Origin: Odontocerum albicorne
Taxonomy: Eukaryota; Arthropoda; Insecta; Trichoptera; Odontoceridae
DNA length: 64,000 nt
NCBI GenBank assembly: GCA_949825065.1
Contig: OX463865.1
Span: 20,135,115-20,199,114 of the forward strand
Direction: 5' to 3'
Within the stretch, counting starts at the first letter, position 1. Each line of letters begins with the position of its first letter. Shown here in pieces: positions 12,001 to 27,000 of the stretch. Both the position numbers and the translations under genes were made by a program. The notes under the pieces are model-generated. The model made no database searches and had not been told where the DNA came from. It was given only the letters and a program-made list of their open reading frames with translations.

Positions 12001-15000
12001 GAACCGAAAAAATGAATGCATTAGAAGAATAGATGGATTGACAATGTATATCAGAACACGGAATGATGTGATAAGGGATAAATGTGAACTTTTATGTCCG
12101 TGCAGTGAGACTCTGGAACCAGTTACAAATCAATGTTAGACTCGCTCCGTCCTTGGTATGCTTTAAGAAGCGACTGAAAAAACTCTTAATTTCTAGTCAG
12201 TAAAATAACGTGTTTCATTCCTGATTTTTTTTTCCTTTCCTCTCCACCATCCCTTCCTTTCCTTTTGATTGATGATATCTCACTTTATATGGAAAGGAAT
12301 GTTCGGGTGATTGTCCGTCTTTGTTGGGTTTATGAGCGTTTGCTCATAAACCCAACATATGTTTGTGAATTTACTGGGGATGGGTAGTCATTTGAATGTT
12401 TTTTTTTGCGACCGTGTAACTTGCTTTAGTTACGTTTGTCTGGTTGGTTGGAAAAGATTACCACCTGGCGATAAACACACCAGATCGTTTTTGCAATTAA
12501 GTGTTAAATAAAACTTAAGATTGATGTGAATTAAATCCGAAAGGTGTCCTATTTGGGTCATGTACTTAGAGGAGAAAATTACAAATTACTGCACCTGATC
12601 ATCCAAGGCAAAATAGAGGGTCGAAGAGGTGTTGGCAGGAGGTAAATCTCCTGGCTCAGCAATATACGTGATTGGACTGGCATAAGGAGCGTCGGGGATC
12701 TTTTTTGGGCTGCCGGGGACAAAGATATCTACTCTCAGGTGGTATTCAACGTTGGGGGATCTGACATGACACTGGGAAGAAGAAGAAGGTTGATGCATTA
12801 AAGCAGATATATAGTGCAAATTCAAGTGGAAGGCTTGTGAAGAATGTATGTATGGTTGGATCAAGTAAATGATATTCTGAAAGAAGGAAATGTAGAACGT
12901 AAGATAAATCGTAGAAGTTATATGGCAGAAATTTCGTAATTCGTAAGGGATGATTGGTCTTCTTTTAGGGGATAATGTTGTTTATTATAAGTTTATCCCA
13001 ATGCACCGACTTAACTATTTCCAGATTTTCGAGAACATTCAATGCCCTGGAATCGGAATAATCGTTAATTTCCAGTGTTAACGCTGACATTCAAGAAATA
13101 TAATCAGATATTCCTCGCAAGGCACACATTTCACCTATTCCTTAGTATTTATTGTGGCTAGATTATTGGCGTTTTTCAAAATCATTGCATTGGGTTGGGC
13201 AACAAAATGAAACACTGTGCATATAGATAGATACGTATGTACTATTTGCACAAATTTGCAGATAAATGCTATTTCCGTGGTTATCTTAAGTAGGGTTTTA
13301 TGATAAGGGACCAACACTGTAATCTGCCCCCTCAGTTGACTGATAACAGTTCCCTCCTTCCTCAAACTTTCTCTAAATATCTATTTTCGTTGAATACATT
13401 CAACTATTATAATCCATGACAGATTAAACCCTTTAAGTGCCGCAACCATGCAGTAGACGTGGTATGTGTACACGTTACAGTTAAAATGTGATACCTCTAT
13501 ACCCTCAGTTGTATGTCAACTAAAGTCTATAGAAGACATGTTGTTTCGTTATATAATAAAATGTAAAAAAATTAATATCACGCTGTATGGCACCGGTACA
13601 AAGAACTGTATCATAGGTGAATGACTAAGTATGGCTGATCCCGGAGAGCCGTGAATTTTTTAGCAAAAATAAAACCTAATAGAATTATATTTTTTGTATA
13701 TATATTCAAAGGATATTACGAAGACTTGTAAGACCAAATATGTACAATATGTGTCGTACGTGCCGGCGTTCACTCAGAAAAACACAATGTCAGGGTTGTC
13801 ACAGCTCATCACAGAAAATACGGAAACACACATTAATAAAATATTTGATAGAATTAAAAGTATATGTAACACGAAAATATTAATTATTTTAATAATGCAC
13901 GGAAAATAAATAATGTAACTATAAAATTTTGTAATTTATTTTTATCAAACACTGTTTATTCCACTTTTTTGCGACGGTATAACCCTACTGGTTTCAAGAC
14001 TTTCACCTCATCTTCAGGGGAGCGCAAACAAGACTAAATGCTGTTCGAACTGGTACCGATATACACGCTTCAACGGTTGGGGGCTGGGGCGGTGAGGGAG
14101 GCACGGGACAATTTCGGCCAAGAGCGGAGAGATTTTTGGGAAATAACTGTTCAACAGATGTTCGGATCAGTGTACTGACTTCGAAATTTCTAGGGCCTCT
14201 AATCTGTCCCAATTTATTTCCGTTACCACTGATATTTAAGAATTTGGCATCATCGATAGAAAAAGTATGATTTTCACGGTGACAATGATTAGCCATTTCA
14301 GAATAAATTACAGGATTTGTTAAGGCGGATTTGTGTTCACGAAATCTCTTTTCAAAAGATCTTCCTGTCTTTCCTATATAGAAATTATCACAGTCAGCAC
14401 ATAAAAGTGTATACACACCACTGTTGCTAAGTATTCCATTTTTGCCTTTCCCATTAAATAAGAGTTTCCGGAGATTAAAATTAGTGTAAAAAGCTGGCTT
14501 TATGTGACTTGGAATATTTTTGGTTATTTCGTATATGTTTTTTATAAATAGGACTTTGCTCCATTTATAGGTATGCTTATAAACAACATAACTATAAAAT
14601 CATTTCAAATTTCAACGGTTAAATAAGTTAAACCCTTGCACTGACAACCTTGTATTAGAGACACATGTCAACTGTCATGCGAAGCTTTTAGGTAAATCTC
14701 TGTAAATTCGATAATATCTGTAAACTGTAATATTATAGTATTTATTCACCATCTCAATAGATGTCTCTATATGTTCCATATTTTAGATTATTCGAATTAG
14801 TACTAGACATTGGCTAGAAACAGGCATTAAGTTGAACGATTTAACTCTCTTATTTTGTATGGCCGGCCCCACGGGCACGGCAACAGAGAGCAAGTAAACT
14901 TGCTTAAGGCACCTAACCATTCTAAAAAAAATGTTTTCTATAAGAGAGATATTTTTATATAAATAATGCTTCTTTACTTCATTCAATCCATAAGGATGAA

Positions 15001-18000
15001 GCACATCTGATTGAACCAGGAAGATCGTTGCAAAGTGGTGCCGAGTGAACTGCAAAAGATGATGTGTGATGCGTTGGTGTACAAAGGATTCTGCTGTCAC
15101 AAGGTCGAAGGGACAGTCCATGCTCAGAAAGAAACTTGAATTTTTATACGTATATTTTATACAGCTCAGATTGGGCAATACTCCAAAGAAGATTGACAGA
15201 ATGTGGAGATTTTTTTTGATGTCCTATTTTAAGTCTGAAATAAAATTTCATAAAAAGTCACGAAATTAGTCGATTATCTTTTAAAAATAAAGTTATGCCA
15301 TAGATACAGTTACGATTTTTTTTTTATGTAATAGTCATTGTCTGCTGCATCTATATTCACCTTTAGAATAAAATTTAAAAAATCTATTATCATTGTATAA
15401 ATAGGCCGAAACCCGTACGACGGTTGTCGCCGAAGAAAGAATACGAGAATTGAATTTTGAATACAAGAGAGCGAGAGAGGAATACTTGGATTCTCTCCGA
15501 AAGTAATTCAAAATTTGAATCTCGGTGGGTCCGTGATAACTGAACGAATTTTAAATACCTAGCTAAAATTTTTTGAACCTGTGTAAAAGGGGACGATGTG
15601 TAAATGATATATATATATAAACAAATTCTATATTTATGAATATATATTTTCATAAATGTAGAATTTGTTTTACTTCCGTGAATATTTCACGGGTTGCAAT
15701 TAGTTAATTGAAAAAGGAAATAGAGAGAATAAAAGTGCGAATAATTTTTTTTTTTTGAGAAACGTTTGTTTAAAATTAGTAATAATAAATAGCATATAAC
15801 TTTAAAAAAAATAATACAACAATTTTTCGGGTTTTATATGAAAATAAAATAAAATATTATTAGAACTATATTATTCAAAAATATTTTTTTTTTTTATAAA
15901 TGATGAAATAAAAATAAATTTAAATACTTGGGTGCTAGCGTAATGTGCAATAATGACCTCTAATGCGAAGTATGGTACTTGAGTAATCACAAAAGGATGC
16001 AGCTATTTCCGGATGTCTAAAGAAAATCTGGAAAAGCAAGTATATGAACATCCAAAGAAAGGTGAGGATATACAAGACCTGTGTCCGCCCCATAATGCAT
16101 TACATACAGCATAGAGTCCAGAGCCGACACTGTCAGAACCAAAAATCTCCTTCGAACCAGCGAAATGAAGGTACTCAGGAGTATCGCTGGCAAAACCCTT
16201 CGTGATAGAGTACGTAACACAGAAATCCGAAGGACGTGCGAAGTTGAAGATATTGTCAGATGGGGACGACAGAGAAGAAGGTTCTGGAACGAACATGTAT
16301 CCAGAATGGCGGAACCGAGAGCCGTAAGAATAAGCCAGGGACAGTATCCCCCAAGCGAGCAGACCTCCAGGACGACCTCCCAAACGATGGAAAGACAGCT
16401 GGCAGTCGACGTCACAAGAGGGAAACTATGATGCAGGACCATAACAGGCCAACATGCCTAAAAGAAGAGGAAGAGGAAGAAGAAGAAGAATAAATGATGA
16501 ATTAGAAGCTCGAGTCAAACATTGACAATATTTTTTATATTTGAATAAACAAATCTCAAAGGCGAGACTAATTTTCGGTGACAAATTCTTGACAAAATTT
16601 GAAACACTTGTAGAAAGACCATGGGAGCATTTATTTTTACGAAAGAATGTCAGAAGTTGGGGAAGCCCGCGGTAGCGTGCCGGATATGCCTAGTATCCGG
16701 TCCGTCATAGTTTATTTTGATTACCTTGTAAAATTTACAATGTAAGTAAATCATGCAAAATAATAATCAGATGTTTTTACCAATTAAGAAACACAATAAC
16801 TTACATACGTAATGAAATTGAACATTTTAACTGGAATTAATTATATGAGAACGGAACGGAGTCCACCCCCGCACCCTGCGCCATAGATATCTCACTCGCC
16901 GGCTAGTCCCAATACGAAAATTTGCGCGTAATTCAAAACTACAGTATGTTGGTACGATGAGCTAGCTAGGTCTTGGCCCTTGGGACTTAGCGGAGGAGTC
17001 AGTGTGGCTCTTAGGCTAAAAAGTTTGGAGACCCCTGCTTTAGAATAAGAGTTCCCCAACTTTTTTCGGCCGCATACCCCTTTACCAAAAACTTTTGAAA
17101 CCGTCGACCCCCTAATCATTTACTTTACTCACTCAAATTAATAAGTTTGTACAGTACTCGATATTAAATATTTCACTAGATATCAACTTTTCATTTTAAT
17201 CACTCGTAATTGAGGATTGGAAAAGATAAAAGGACTACGGATTATGCATTGCATTATCTTATGCAACATTTAATATTGAAATCTGCGCTGACATAAATTA
17301 AAGCAAAAAAAATACGAGCAGAGTATTTTTTTAATTTTTGACATTTATGAAATTAATATGTAAATTCGAAATAAGTACAAATATTGACTCTCTCTCTGTG
17401 GTTGCAGTCCTAAGACTGGTTTGCAGCAATTTCAACTCTTCTCCTCCATTCCTCCCTGTCCTGTGCGGCTCTCTTTAAATCTGTATATGTTGAGCAGCGC
17501 ACGTCCACCAACAGGTCCTCCAGGTACTCTCGGCGTGGGCGTCCCCTAGAGTTTGTCCCCTCGGTCATACCCTCCATTATGGCATGCAAAAGGCCCTCTT
17601 GTCGTATTATATGACCGATCCATCTTGCACGCCTTTCGGACAAGATCCTGAGCAGGTGCCTTCCTCCTTCGATTCGTTGGAGAACCTCTTCATTCGTGAT
17701 GTGGTCTCTCCAGGAAATTCCTAATAGTCTTCTATAGGACCACATCTCAAAAGCCTCTAGTCTCCGTCTATCTCTTTCGGATAGGCACCATGTCTCGCAG
17801 CCGTACATCAAGATACTCCATACATAGGTCTTGATGAGGAGTATTCTCAGTTTTAGGTCTATATTATTTGATTCTATTATTTTCGACCTTTTATTAAATG
17901 CAAGTCTGGCCTGATGTATACGGCTGTCGACCTCGCTCTTAGACCGACCGTCCCATATTATTTTGCTCCCGAGGTAGACAAACTCTTTGGTGTTCTTTAG

Positions 18001-21000
18001 TGGTTTACCCGACATCACTATTATTGACAAATATTCTTAATTATATTGACAAATATTCTTAATTAGGTACCTATTGGAATCATAGATATTTTGAAGTAAC
18101 TAACAAATAGCAGTAGTAAGGGGGTCTATTTTTGCTGTCGTTGACCTCCTATTTTTCTTGTTGAAACTATCAACCCCTAGAAAAATCTAATCGACCCCAG
18201 GGGGTCGATATTGACCACTTTGGGAACTCTCGATTTAGAATGAAGGATCTTCTTCTTCTTCCTCTTGGTTTAGGTCGTATATGACCTGTTTGTGACGGTG
18301 AGCTGTCCTGGGATGATGACGTCCAGCTGTCCTTCCACCTTTTCGGTGGCCTTCTTGGTAATCTCCTGCTGTTAGGGTTTTCAGTCTTAGCGATTCTTGC
18401 CAGTCTTATATCATCCATGCGGTCCACATGATCCCTCCAGAAGCGCCTTCTGTTTCTTCCCCACCTCGTTATGTCTTCAACACCACACACAGACTTGATC
18501 GTTTCATTTCTGATCCGATCTCTACGAGTTCTGCCTGCGATTGAGCGTAGGGTTCTCATTTCTGCCACTCTGAGAAGGTTTTTCGTCCTGTTGATATCGG
18601 CTCTCACTTCTATCCCATATGTCATGATGGGGCGGACGCATGCCTTATATATCCTGACCTTACTTTCGGTTAGCATGTGTCTGTTTCTCCATATAGTGTC
18701 ACGCAGGCAGCCAGCCAAAGCTGTCGCTTTATTAGTCTGTGCTCGTACTTCACTATATAGGTCACTGTTGCTGGAGATCTCTACACCTAGGTAAGTGAAT
18801 CGCATGACTTGCTCGATGGGTACATTATCGATGATCAGTTTGCAACTGAGTGGATCTCTTGATATTGTTAAGCACTTTGTTTTATTGACAGAAATCGTAA
18901 TATTGTATTTCTTAGAAGCAAGGTGAAATTTGTAGAGCATTCTCTGAAGATCATCTTCGCTTTCTGCCAATATTGTAGCGTCGTCTGCATAACACACTTT
19001 ACTGATCAATTTATATCCCATTTTGTAACCCAGGCCCAAAGAAGTCACCTCCTCTATGATCTTATCCATAATAATGTTAAAAAGGAATGGGCTGAGCTTA
19101 ATTAGGTACCAAATTGGAATCATAGATATTTTGAAGTAACAAACAAATAGCAGTAGTAAGGTCTATTTTTGCTGTCGGCGACACTCAATTTTTTTTTATT
19201 GAAACTATCGACCCTTAGTTCCCAAAGTGGTCGATATCGACCCCAGGGGGTCGATATCGACCACTTTGGGAACTCTCTTGCTTTAGAACGAAGGATCTCT
19301 TACCGAATTTAGCCCGTACTTGATCACGACATCTCTCAATCTCTGCATCTTGGTACTCGTTTCCAAACGTTACCGTCTCGTCATAATCATACGTGTATAA
19401 TAGATCAAACACTCGAATCATCTAAAAACAACAAACAGTTGCGACACTTAGGAGTATGTGTGATAGGTGATTGCAGTGAAACTTTGACATCCGTTATCAA
19501 AAGACAAAAGCCATAACCAGATATTTCTGGCAACGGAATGTATAAAAGTGTTTGATTATTTTGAGGAAATATTTAAATGTGATGTATTCACTCACAATAT
19601 TCCGGATAAATTGCATCAGGTAATGTACATATGGCGACATCTGTGGCCGAATTGATAAGACACTTGTCTTCCGAATGGGGGTTTTATTTTTCAGGGGATC
19701 TTGAACGACATGTGGCGAGAGGAAAAAGAGTTTCAAGTATAAAACCAATATGCAAACAATATATTAATATAAATACGTATATACAATCTCTGCTCTTTCC
19801 GATTCTGGACTATGCGGACGTATGTTACTTGGATGTTACAGAGGAACAGCTGGACAAATTACAGCATCTTCAAAATGTGTGTCTAAGATTCATTTTCAAC
19901 CTACGAAAGTACGATCATATAACTTCATACCAGAAGGCATTGAACTGGTTGAAATGTTAGAAATAGACACCAAATTCACATACTGTCTATTGTATAATAT
20001 CCTTAACTGTCCCGCCGCCCCCTCTTATCTCGCCGAGAATTTTCAACATCTTTCCAATCATGGATTAGCGCTACGCACAAACAGAGATTGTTTATTGGCC
20101 TTTCCAGTTCACTGCTCCTCTTTCTTTATGTCGTTCTTTACTGTCCGCACAGTGAGACTCTGGAATCAGTTACAAACCAATATAAGACTCGCTCCATCCT
20201 TGGCATGCTTGAAGATGTGACTGAAAAAAATCTTAATTTCTAGTCAGTAAAATAACGTGTTTCATTCCTGATTTTTCTTTTCCTTTCCTTTTGATTGATG
20301 ATTTCTCACTTTATATGAGAAAGAATGTTCGGGTGATTGTCCGTCCTTGTGGGGCTCGTGGGCATGTGCTCACGTATATGTTTATGGATTTCGTGGGGAT
20401 GGATAGTCATTTGAATGATTTATGCGACCACGTAACTTGCTTAATTTATTTTTGGCTGATTGGTTGGAAGAGATTGCCGCCTGGCAATTAGCCCGCCAGA
20501 TTGTATTTGCAATAAAAGTGTTAAACAAATAAATAAAAATATATACACGCAAATGCATGTTGGGATATGCTAATAGAGACCGTAAACGAAACACCTGGAT
20601 TCGCAACATAATAAAGATAGGAGATGTAATAAAGGTGTGCAAAATAATGAAGTGGCAATGGGCAGGACACGTAGCCAGAATGTCAGACTCCCGATGGACA
20701 TCTGAAATAATCCAATGGTACCCATCAAGAGGCATCAAGAGGCCCAGAAGTAGACCGAAGGTATGCTGAATGGATGAAATCAGGAAACATGGCACCGACG
20801 AACAAAAAACCGAATTATTTGGAATCAACCTGGGGAGACGTTCATCCAGCAGTGGATCGACTAAGGTTGACAATGATGATGATACACACATGACATAGTA
20901 GTTTAAGAATGATGATGGAAGACTTACGAGGGGATATCGAACGTCATGTAGCGATAGGAAACAAAGTCAATGGGATACTAAAATATATATACTTACTGGA

Positions 21001-24000
21001 CAGTATGGAAACTGCCATGATGACAGTCCACAACAGTATTTTAGTAACAACTTTGATGCATGGGAGATGAAACAAGACTGAAAAAAGCCAAATAAATGCT
21101 GTAGAAATACATGTCTTAGAAAAATACATGAGATGACAATTTATGACAGATTACCGAATTAAATTATAAGGTTTGAATGTGAACGCAAGGCACTTTGAGA
21201 TGGTTTGGACATGTGGAACGAATGAATGAAGAAAGACTAACAAAACATATATACAGTGCAAATGTGAGTGAAGGATGTGGAAAAGGAAGAAGTAATTATG
21301 ATTGGAACAAGAGAATAATATTTTGAAGGAAGGAAATCATAAAAGTTGTATGTATTTATTTATTTTATTTATTTATTTATTTATTTATTTATTGAATTAA
21401 CGACACAACAGTGTCTTTATATACAAATGAACATGTGACAGGTTATACGAGTACTTCAAATTATTGACAAATAATACAAAACTTTATCTTAAACTAACAT
21501 GAAGATACAAAAAGCAGTAGTAATAATAAATTACAGTCATTGTTTTAAAATTATTTAATAATCTTTGAGAATTTTTTGGGAATTTTATGGATAGATATTG
21601 AGATATAGAACACACGGCCTCATTAGTAGAACGAGGTGCAAGTTTCTTTGCAGAATTAAAACCTTCATACATGTTGATGCAGGGTTACTCAACTCCAGAG
21701 GCAAAGTATTGTCCTTAATGTTTTGTTTATACTAGGTTATTTATATTAATAAAGGAGAGCACAAAGTTAGTAGCTATTTCTAAATATTGTTGTGATATTC
21801 TGGCGAATACTATATATACTTATATTAAAAATAGCCTACCTCGACAGGGAGACGGCATAATGGTATATGTACGTAGCAACTGCATTAGAACCAGACTGGA
21901 GTCTAGAAAGGTGTCTAAACAAACCTTAAGTAGAATTCTAGACTGAAACTTATTTTAAATTTTTTTAATATTCCGGATATCAACAGGAATGTAACCCATA
22001 AGGCTACTGTATCAAAAGTACAGTAGAGCACCGATTATCCGTAGTAATTGGGGATAATAGAAAACATGTTTAATCGAAATAATTTTTTTATTAAGGTAAT
22101 CATTTTAAGAGTTGAAATGCTAAATATTTTTTTTTTAACCTGGCGAGTTTATTGCCATGTGACAATCTCTTCCAACCAACCAGAAAGATGTTGGATCAGC
22201 ACCAGACTGGAATCCTATTTTAAAAAATCTAGGTTTTAGCGGGGATCGAACCCACAACCTCCGGATCGGCAGACAAGTGTCTTACCACCAGGCCACGGAG
22301 GTCATCAATCAATCTTTCTTAATCTCTTGATACTTTTGCCCGAGCGTGACTCGGGCACAAAGTTTTTTTTATACTGACGAGTCCGAGCCTCGTTCGGGCA
22401 AATCTTGTTTCGACTTGGGAGTGTTTCTCCCAAGCGTAGTTTAGTCAAATGATGCTTGGGAGAAACACTCCCAAGTCAAAACAAGATTTGCCCGAACGAG
22501 GCTCGGGCTCGTCAGTATAAAAAAACTTCATGCGCGAGTCACATTTGGGCAAAACTGTTAAGTGGTTAATGTTTGACGAATACAATCGCGTTTGCCCAAA
22601 CGGCACTCCCAAGTAGAAACAAGATTTGCCCGAACGAGGCTCGGGCTCGTCAGTATAAAAAAACTTCATGCCTGAGTCACGCTCGGGCAAAACTGTTAAG
22701 TGGTTAATGTTTGACGAATATAACCGCGTTTGCCCAAACGACACTCCAAAGTCGAAACAAGATTTGCCCGAACGAGCTCATTTGTTATTGTTTTACGAAA
22801 TCGAAAATGTAATAATATTGAGTACAATTTGTTTCGTGTCATTGTTTCAATTTGTTTGTTTACTATTATACGTACATTACAGGAGGATACAGTATCGTCA
22901 TTTGCCTAAACTACGCTTGGGAGAAACACTCCCAAGTCGAAACAAGATTTGCTCGAACGAGGCTCGGACTCGTCAGTATAAAAAGAACTTTGTGCTCGAG
23001 TCACGCTCGAGTTAAACTGTTAAGTGGTTAATGTTTGACGAATATAATCGCGTTTGCCCAAACAACACTCCCAAGTCGAAACAAGATTTTCCCGAACGAG
23101 GCTCGGGCTCGTCAGTATAAAAAGAACTTCGTGCCCGAGTCACGTTCGAGTTAAACTGTTAAGTGGTTAATGTTTGACGAATATAACCGCTAAACCCCGG
23201 TATTATACCACGGCAATTGCATTGAGAAGCCCCGGTTCCACATATTATTGTGGACACGGGGAAACACCGCCAACTTGCTAGCCGTAACAATTGGTATAAT
23301 GTAAACCATAAATTTGATAATAGTTGTAATTTTGAAAAAGTGGACGTTTGTTAAAGAGCGAATTAAATATTTTCCGAGATTTTTTTCGGGGAGGGAAAAA
23401 AATTTGTACTACAGAAGGACAACGGTTAATCTAACTCACGGATAATTGAGCCACGGATAATCGGCGCTATACTGTATATATAATATTTCTGTTTTGGTCA
23501 TATCAGAAAGCCGACAAGGTAATGTCAACATTAACAAAGATAAAGGAATGTCGAATGTTAACAATATTGAGTACAATTTGTTTCCTATCATTGTTTCAAT
23601 TTGTTTGTTTACCATTATACGTACATTATAGGTGATACGGTATCGAAACGTAATGAACCAATTGTTCGCTAACTTGATATTCGGAATAAAATAAAAGAAA
23701 CATTTGGTATATTGATTTCATCATAAAAAACATTCTTCTCCGTGCACTTCTCACACTCCATGTGTTCTCTCAAGCCGCCAGTTCACATAATCAGTTATCA
23801 GTATGTGCAGCTTGCACGCCTCCAGGAAACGCACACAATGGACGGGTATCAACGATGTGGCCCATGGTTTGTTTCTCTCCGTACTCACATAAAGGCGAAT
23901 CTGCTAGGCTCCATTTATGCATTTCATATGCAGTGCGGCCCACTCCGCATGTGATCCTATTAAGAGTACGCCACTCCTTCCAAGGTAGGGAAAAATCTAA

Positions 24001-27000
24001 GCAACTTCACAGTCGTGTCCACCAAAGCAATTTATTTTACTTTACACTGGACCGTCATTTATCGACTATCTGCAAGTCTCGACTTGCACGCGTCTTCCAA
24101 ATTGGTCGATGAGAGGTAAAACGGAGTGACGGTGGTTCTTTTTATGACCATAATTAGAAGCGGTTGTTCATCCATATTTACTCTGAGCAGTTGATCATCT
24201 ATTGCGACATCTTTTTCCACTCTTCAATCAAAGTTTTTTTATGACTCATATTAGATGGAGTATTTGACAGCACTGAAAGCCAAGATATGGGTATAGACTT
24301 CAGGGTTAAGGAGAGGTTCATACTCTTGATTACTCTTTTGTTGTCGTGGTACTTCAGTTTTAATTTTCTTTAATATGACGTGCATTTCTGCGTGATAATG
24401 CACTGAACTTCCGTGTGGAAGGTTGCCAGTTCGAACACCGCACCAATCTACCCTTAGAATGAGACAGAACTTTTTTCCGCTTAGTATTCGTGGGTATAAG
24501 AATACCTATGACTTCGGTCATCTCTATTATTAAACTAACTATCATCACCATGTACGTACATCGATAGGCAGATATAATAGATCATTATTTCAGTTTATCC
24601 TGGCATACGTCTCTCGTCTATGTCACATCCATATACCTCGTCACGCGTACTATCATATAAATATTTTTCACTCTTCACCTTGATGATCTCTGTGGTCTAG
24701 TTGGTAAGACGCCTGACTTCAACCCTGAAGTTACGGGTTCGATTTCCGCTGGAACCCAGATATTTTTCTCAGTCTTCTTCTTCCCAGTGTCATGTCAGGT
24801 CCCCCCAACGTTGAATATCACCTGAGAGTAGACATCTTTGTCCCCGGCAGCCCGAAAATGACCCCCGACGCTCCTTATGACAGTTCTAATCACGTATATT
24901 GCGGAGCCAGGAGATTTGCCTACTGCCAACACCTCTTCGACCCTCTATTTTGACTTGGATGATCAGGTGCAATAATTTGTACCTCTATGTACATGACCCA
25001 AATAGGACCCCTTTCGGATTTTAATATTATTAAGCAACTCTCTATCAACTTTGGCTCTTTGAAAAACCCTCGTGTTGCTGACCATATCTGTCCAGGGTAT
25101 CCGTAGCAATGCATTCTAGGTATGAACTGATTATAAGAAGATTTTTGGAAGCCATTTGTACCTGTGGAGGACTTGGGTATTTTTATGACCACTATTGTTT
25201 GCCAGGTAATTGCATGCGCATTGCTTAAATACGTAGGCCTATGACGGTTAACCATGTACGCAAAAGAATAATTTAAAAAATGACTTAACTTTTAAAGATA
25301 TGGAATAATTGGTATATATTACTCACTATGCACACCACTGGTACAAAGAACTGTAACTATTGGTGGATGGCTGCTGCTCGATGCTCGGAGAATTCAGCTC
25401 ACGTTGAAAGTCGTAGATCGGTGAAAGGTAGAAGAGATTCCTCTTAGGCAGGTAGTAGATGGTCTCAAGTAAAATGCAGTAGGCAGAGTGAACTGAGAAT
25501 GTTTATTTTTGGTCTTTTTCGCTTCTTATGTGTGGCCGATTGTTCATCGCAAATGCCTGTTTTCGCCGGTGCATGCAGTCACAACTCGTGAAATATCACA
25601 ATTTTCGCCAGTTTTGCGCATGCAGAGGCCGGCCGGCTTTCGATATAGTCTCGCGATGGCCGCGCATAAGTTACATTTCCGTTACGGTCGCGATACCACA
25701 CGGACTTCAACAAACATAAAATTATTACATAAACACATAAGTCTTAATTGGTAATCTTTATATGTAAACCAGTAAACAAATGTCCATGTTTTATGGTGAC
25801 GCATACGTCCGATACACAATATTAAAATCCATCTGGTGAGCATTCTGATTATCTCCATAGTTTCGAAAAAGAAATTTGCTCGTTTTTATAGATATTCCGA
25901 AATTTAGTGTGCGTAAATAATGTTTTCTTTCGTTTGTTTCAGAATTAATTCAAAAGATGTCATCGCCAAATGTGGTGGTTCGAGTATGGCGACACATGAA
26001 AAACGATCCTCGAAAAACAATCGACCAACAACAAAACGACGTCATGGTCCAAACGTGGGGAGTAAACTTCAGCGGATTGCTCCATATTGGCGCAAATCTA
26101 GCTTTAGATTTCACCCCTAAAAGTTTCCAACCTAACACGTTAGTATTTCAAATGATCGGAGGGTTCTTCTGCTCTTACGACAGCTTAAGTCTAGAACCGA
26201 CTTACAGAATATTAAACTACGAATATCCTGGAGGTGTCGCGATAATGGGAAAAGAAGCGTCACCTTCCAGGAAGATACCGATTGAGAAGAATTCACCTAA
26301 TTCGAGGAATTCGAATGAATCAAAATCAGTTTCACCGGGAAGAGGATGGAAGAACGACGCGTTTGAATCGAGAATGGTATCAAAAAGTCATAGCCCACCC
26401 ACTGGGTGTTTTAGGCAAAGTTTCGCCAGCGTTCGTAGCTCTTCGAGTTTCAGCGTATCGCACAGACAAGATTATTACAGAAACATTCAAGAAGGCACAC
26501 GAGAAAGGAAAAGAAGCGATTCGTATAATAATTCTATTTACGAACATTCGCCAAAGAGTGAAACTGATATAGAAATTAGAGAATATCTCGGAAGCGACGA
26601 AGGATCAGAAACTTTCAAAAGTGGCTCGTTAAGCGCTTCGAGTCGCGATTTGAATAGAATCGATATCGAAGAAAGCGAACAAGCTGAAAATTTCGACATG
26701 AAAAACACTCCCGTGCCCAAGTGTCGGTACTCGACGATGAAATTCCTCAAGTCCGAAGTACGGCCGAGTTACAATGCGGAGAAACTACAGAAACTTCACT
26801 TGTTGCAGTATTCGATTAAGAAAAGATCTCAAGCGGTTCAAGAGATCAAAGAGAGGATATACCAGAAGTCCGCGATGGAGAATTGTGAGAATCTTCTTCC
26901 GCACGGATGTTTGATCAACAACGAAGACTTTTCGAGATCTGAGAAGCTGAGCGTATCTTGTAGAGAATTCTCCCTTTTAATGGCGAAAAACAAGCATTCT

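Larger units (their letters stand above)
22021..23474. mobile_element. Tigger/pogo-type element with internal SINE and palindromic array
   Basis: Ends CAGTAGAGCACCGATTATCC and, on the other strand, CAGTATAGCGCCGATTATCC, flanked by TA (22019-22020; 23475-23476). No transposase. The interior holds the SINE at 22130-22306 and the array at 22320-23190. Fragments of the family at 6167 and 44618 lack both insertions. Confidence 0.8.

Noticed and set aside
14783..15178. 131-codon minus ORF
   Set aside because: No recognisable family, no splice support, and AT-rich composition like surrounding intron.
19521..19619. Alternative UVRAG exon
   Set aside because: Its 0-0 phase cannot join the phase-1 exon 2/exon 3 boundary.
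22320..23190. Hammerhead ribozyme in the palindromic array (CTGACGA followed by a GCCCGA/TCGGGC hairpin on the minus strand)
   Set aside because: The block after the hairpin is CAAA, not GAAA, in every unit, and no stem I partner is visible.
24680..24752. Functional tRNA gene
   Set aside because: A- and B-box motifs are present but no acceptor stem closes; best read as a SINE head.
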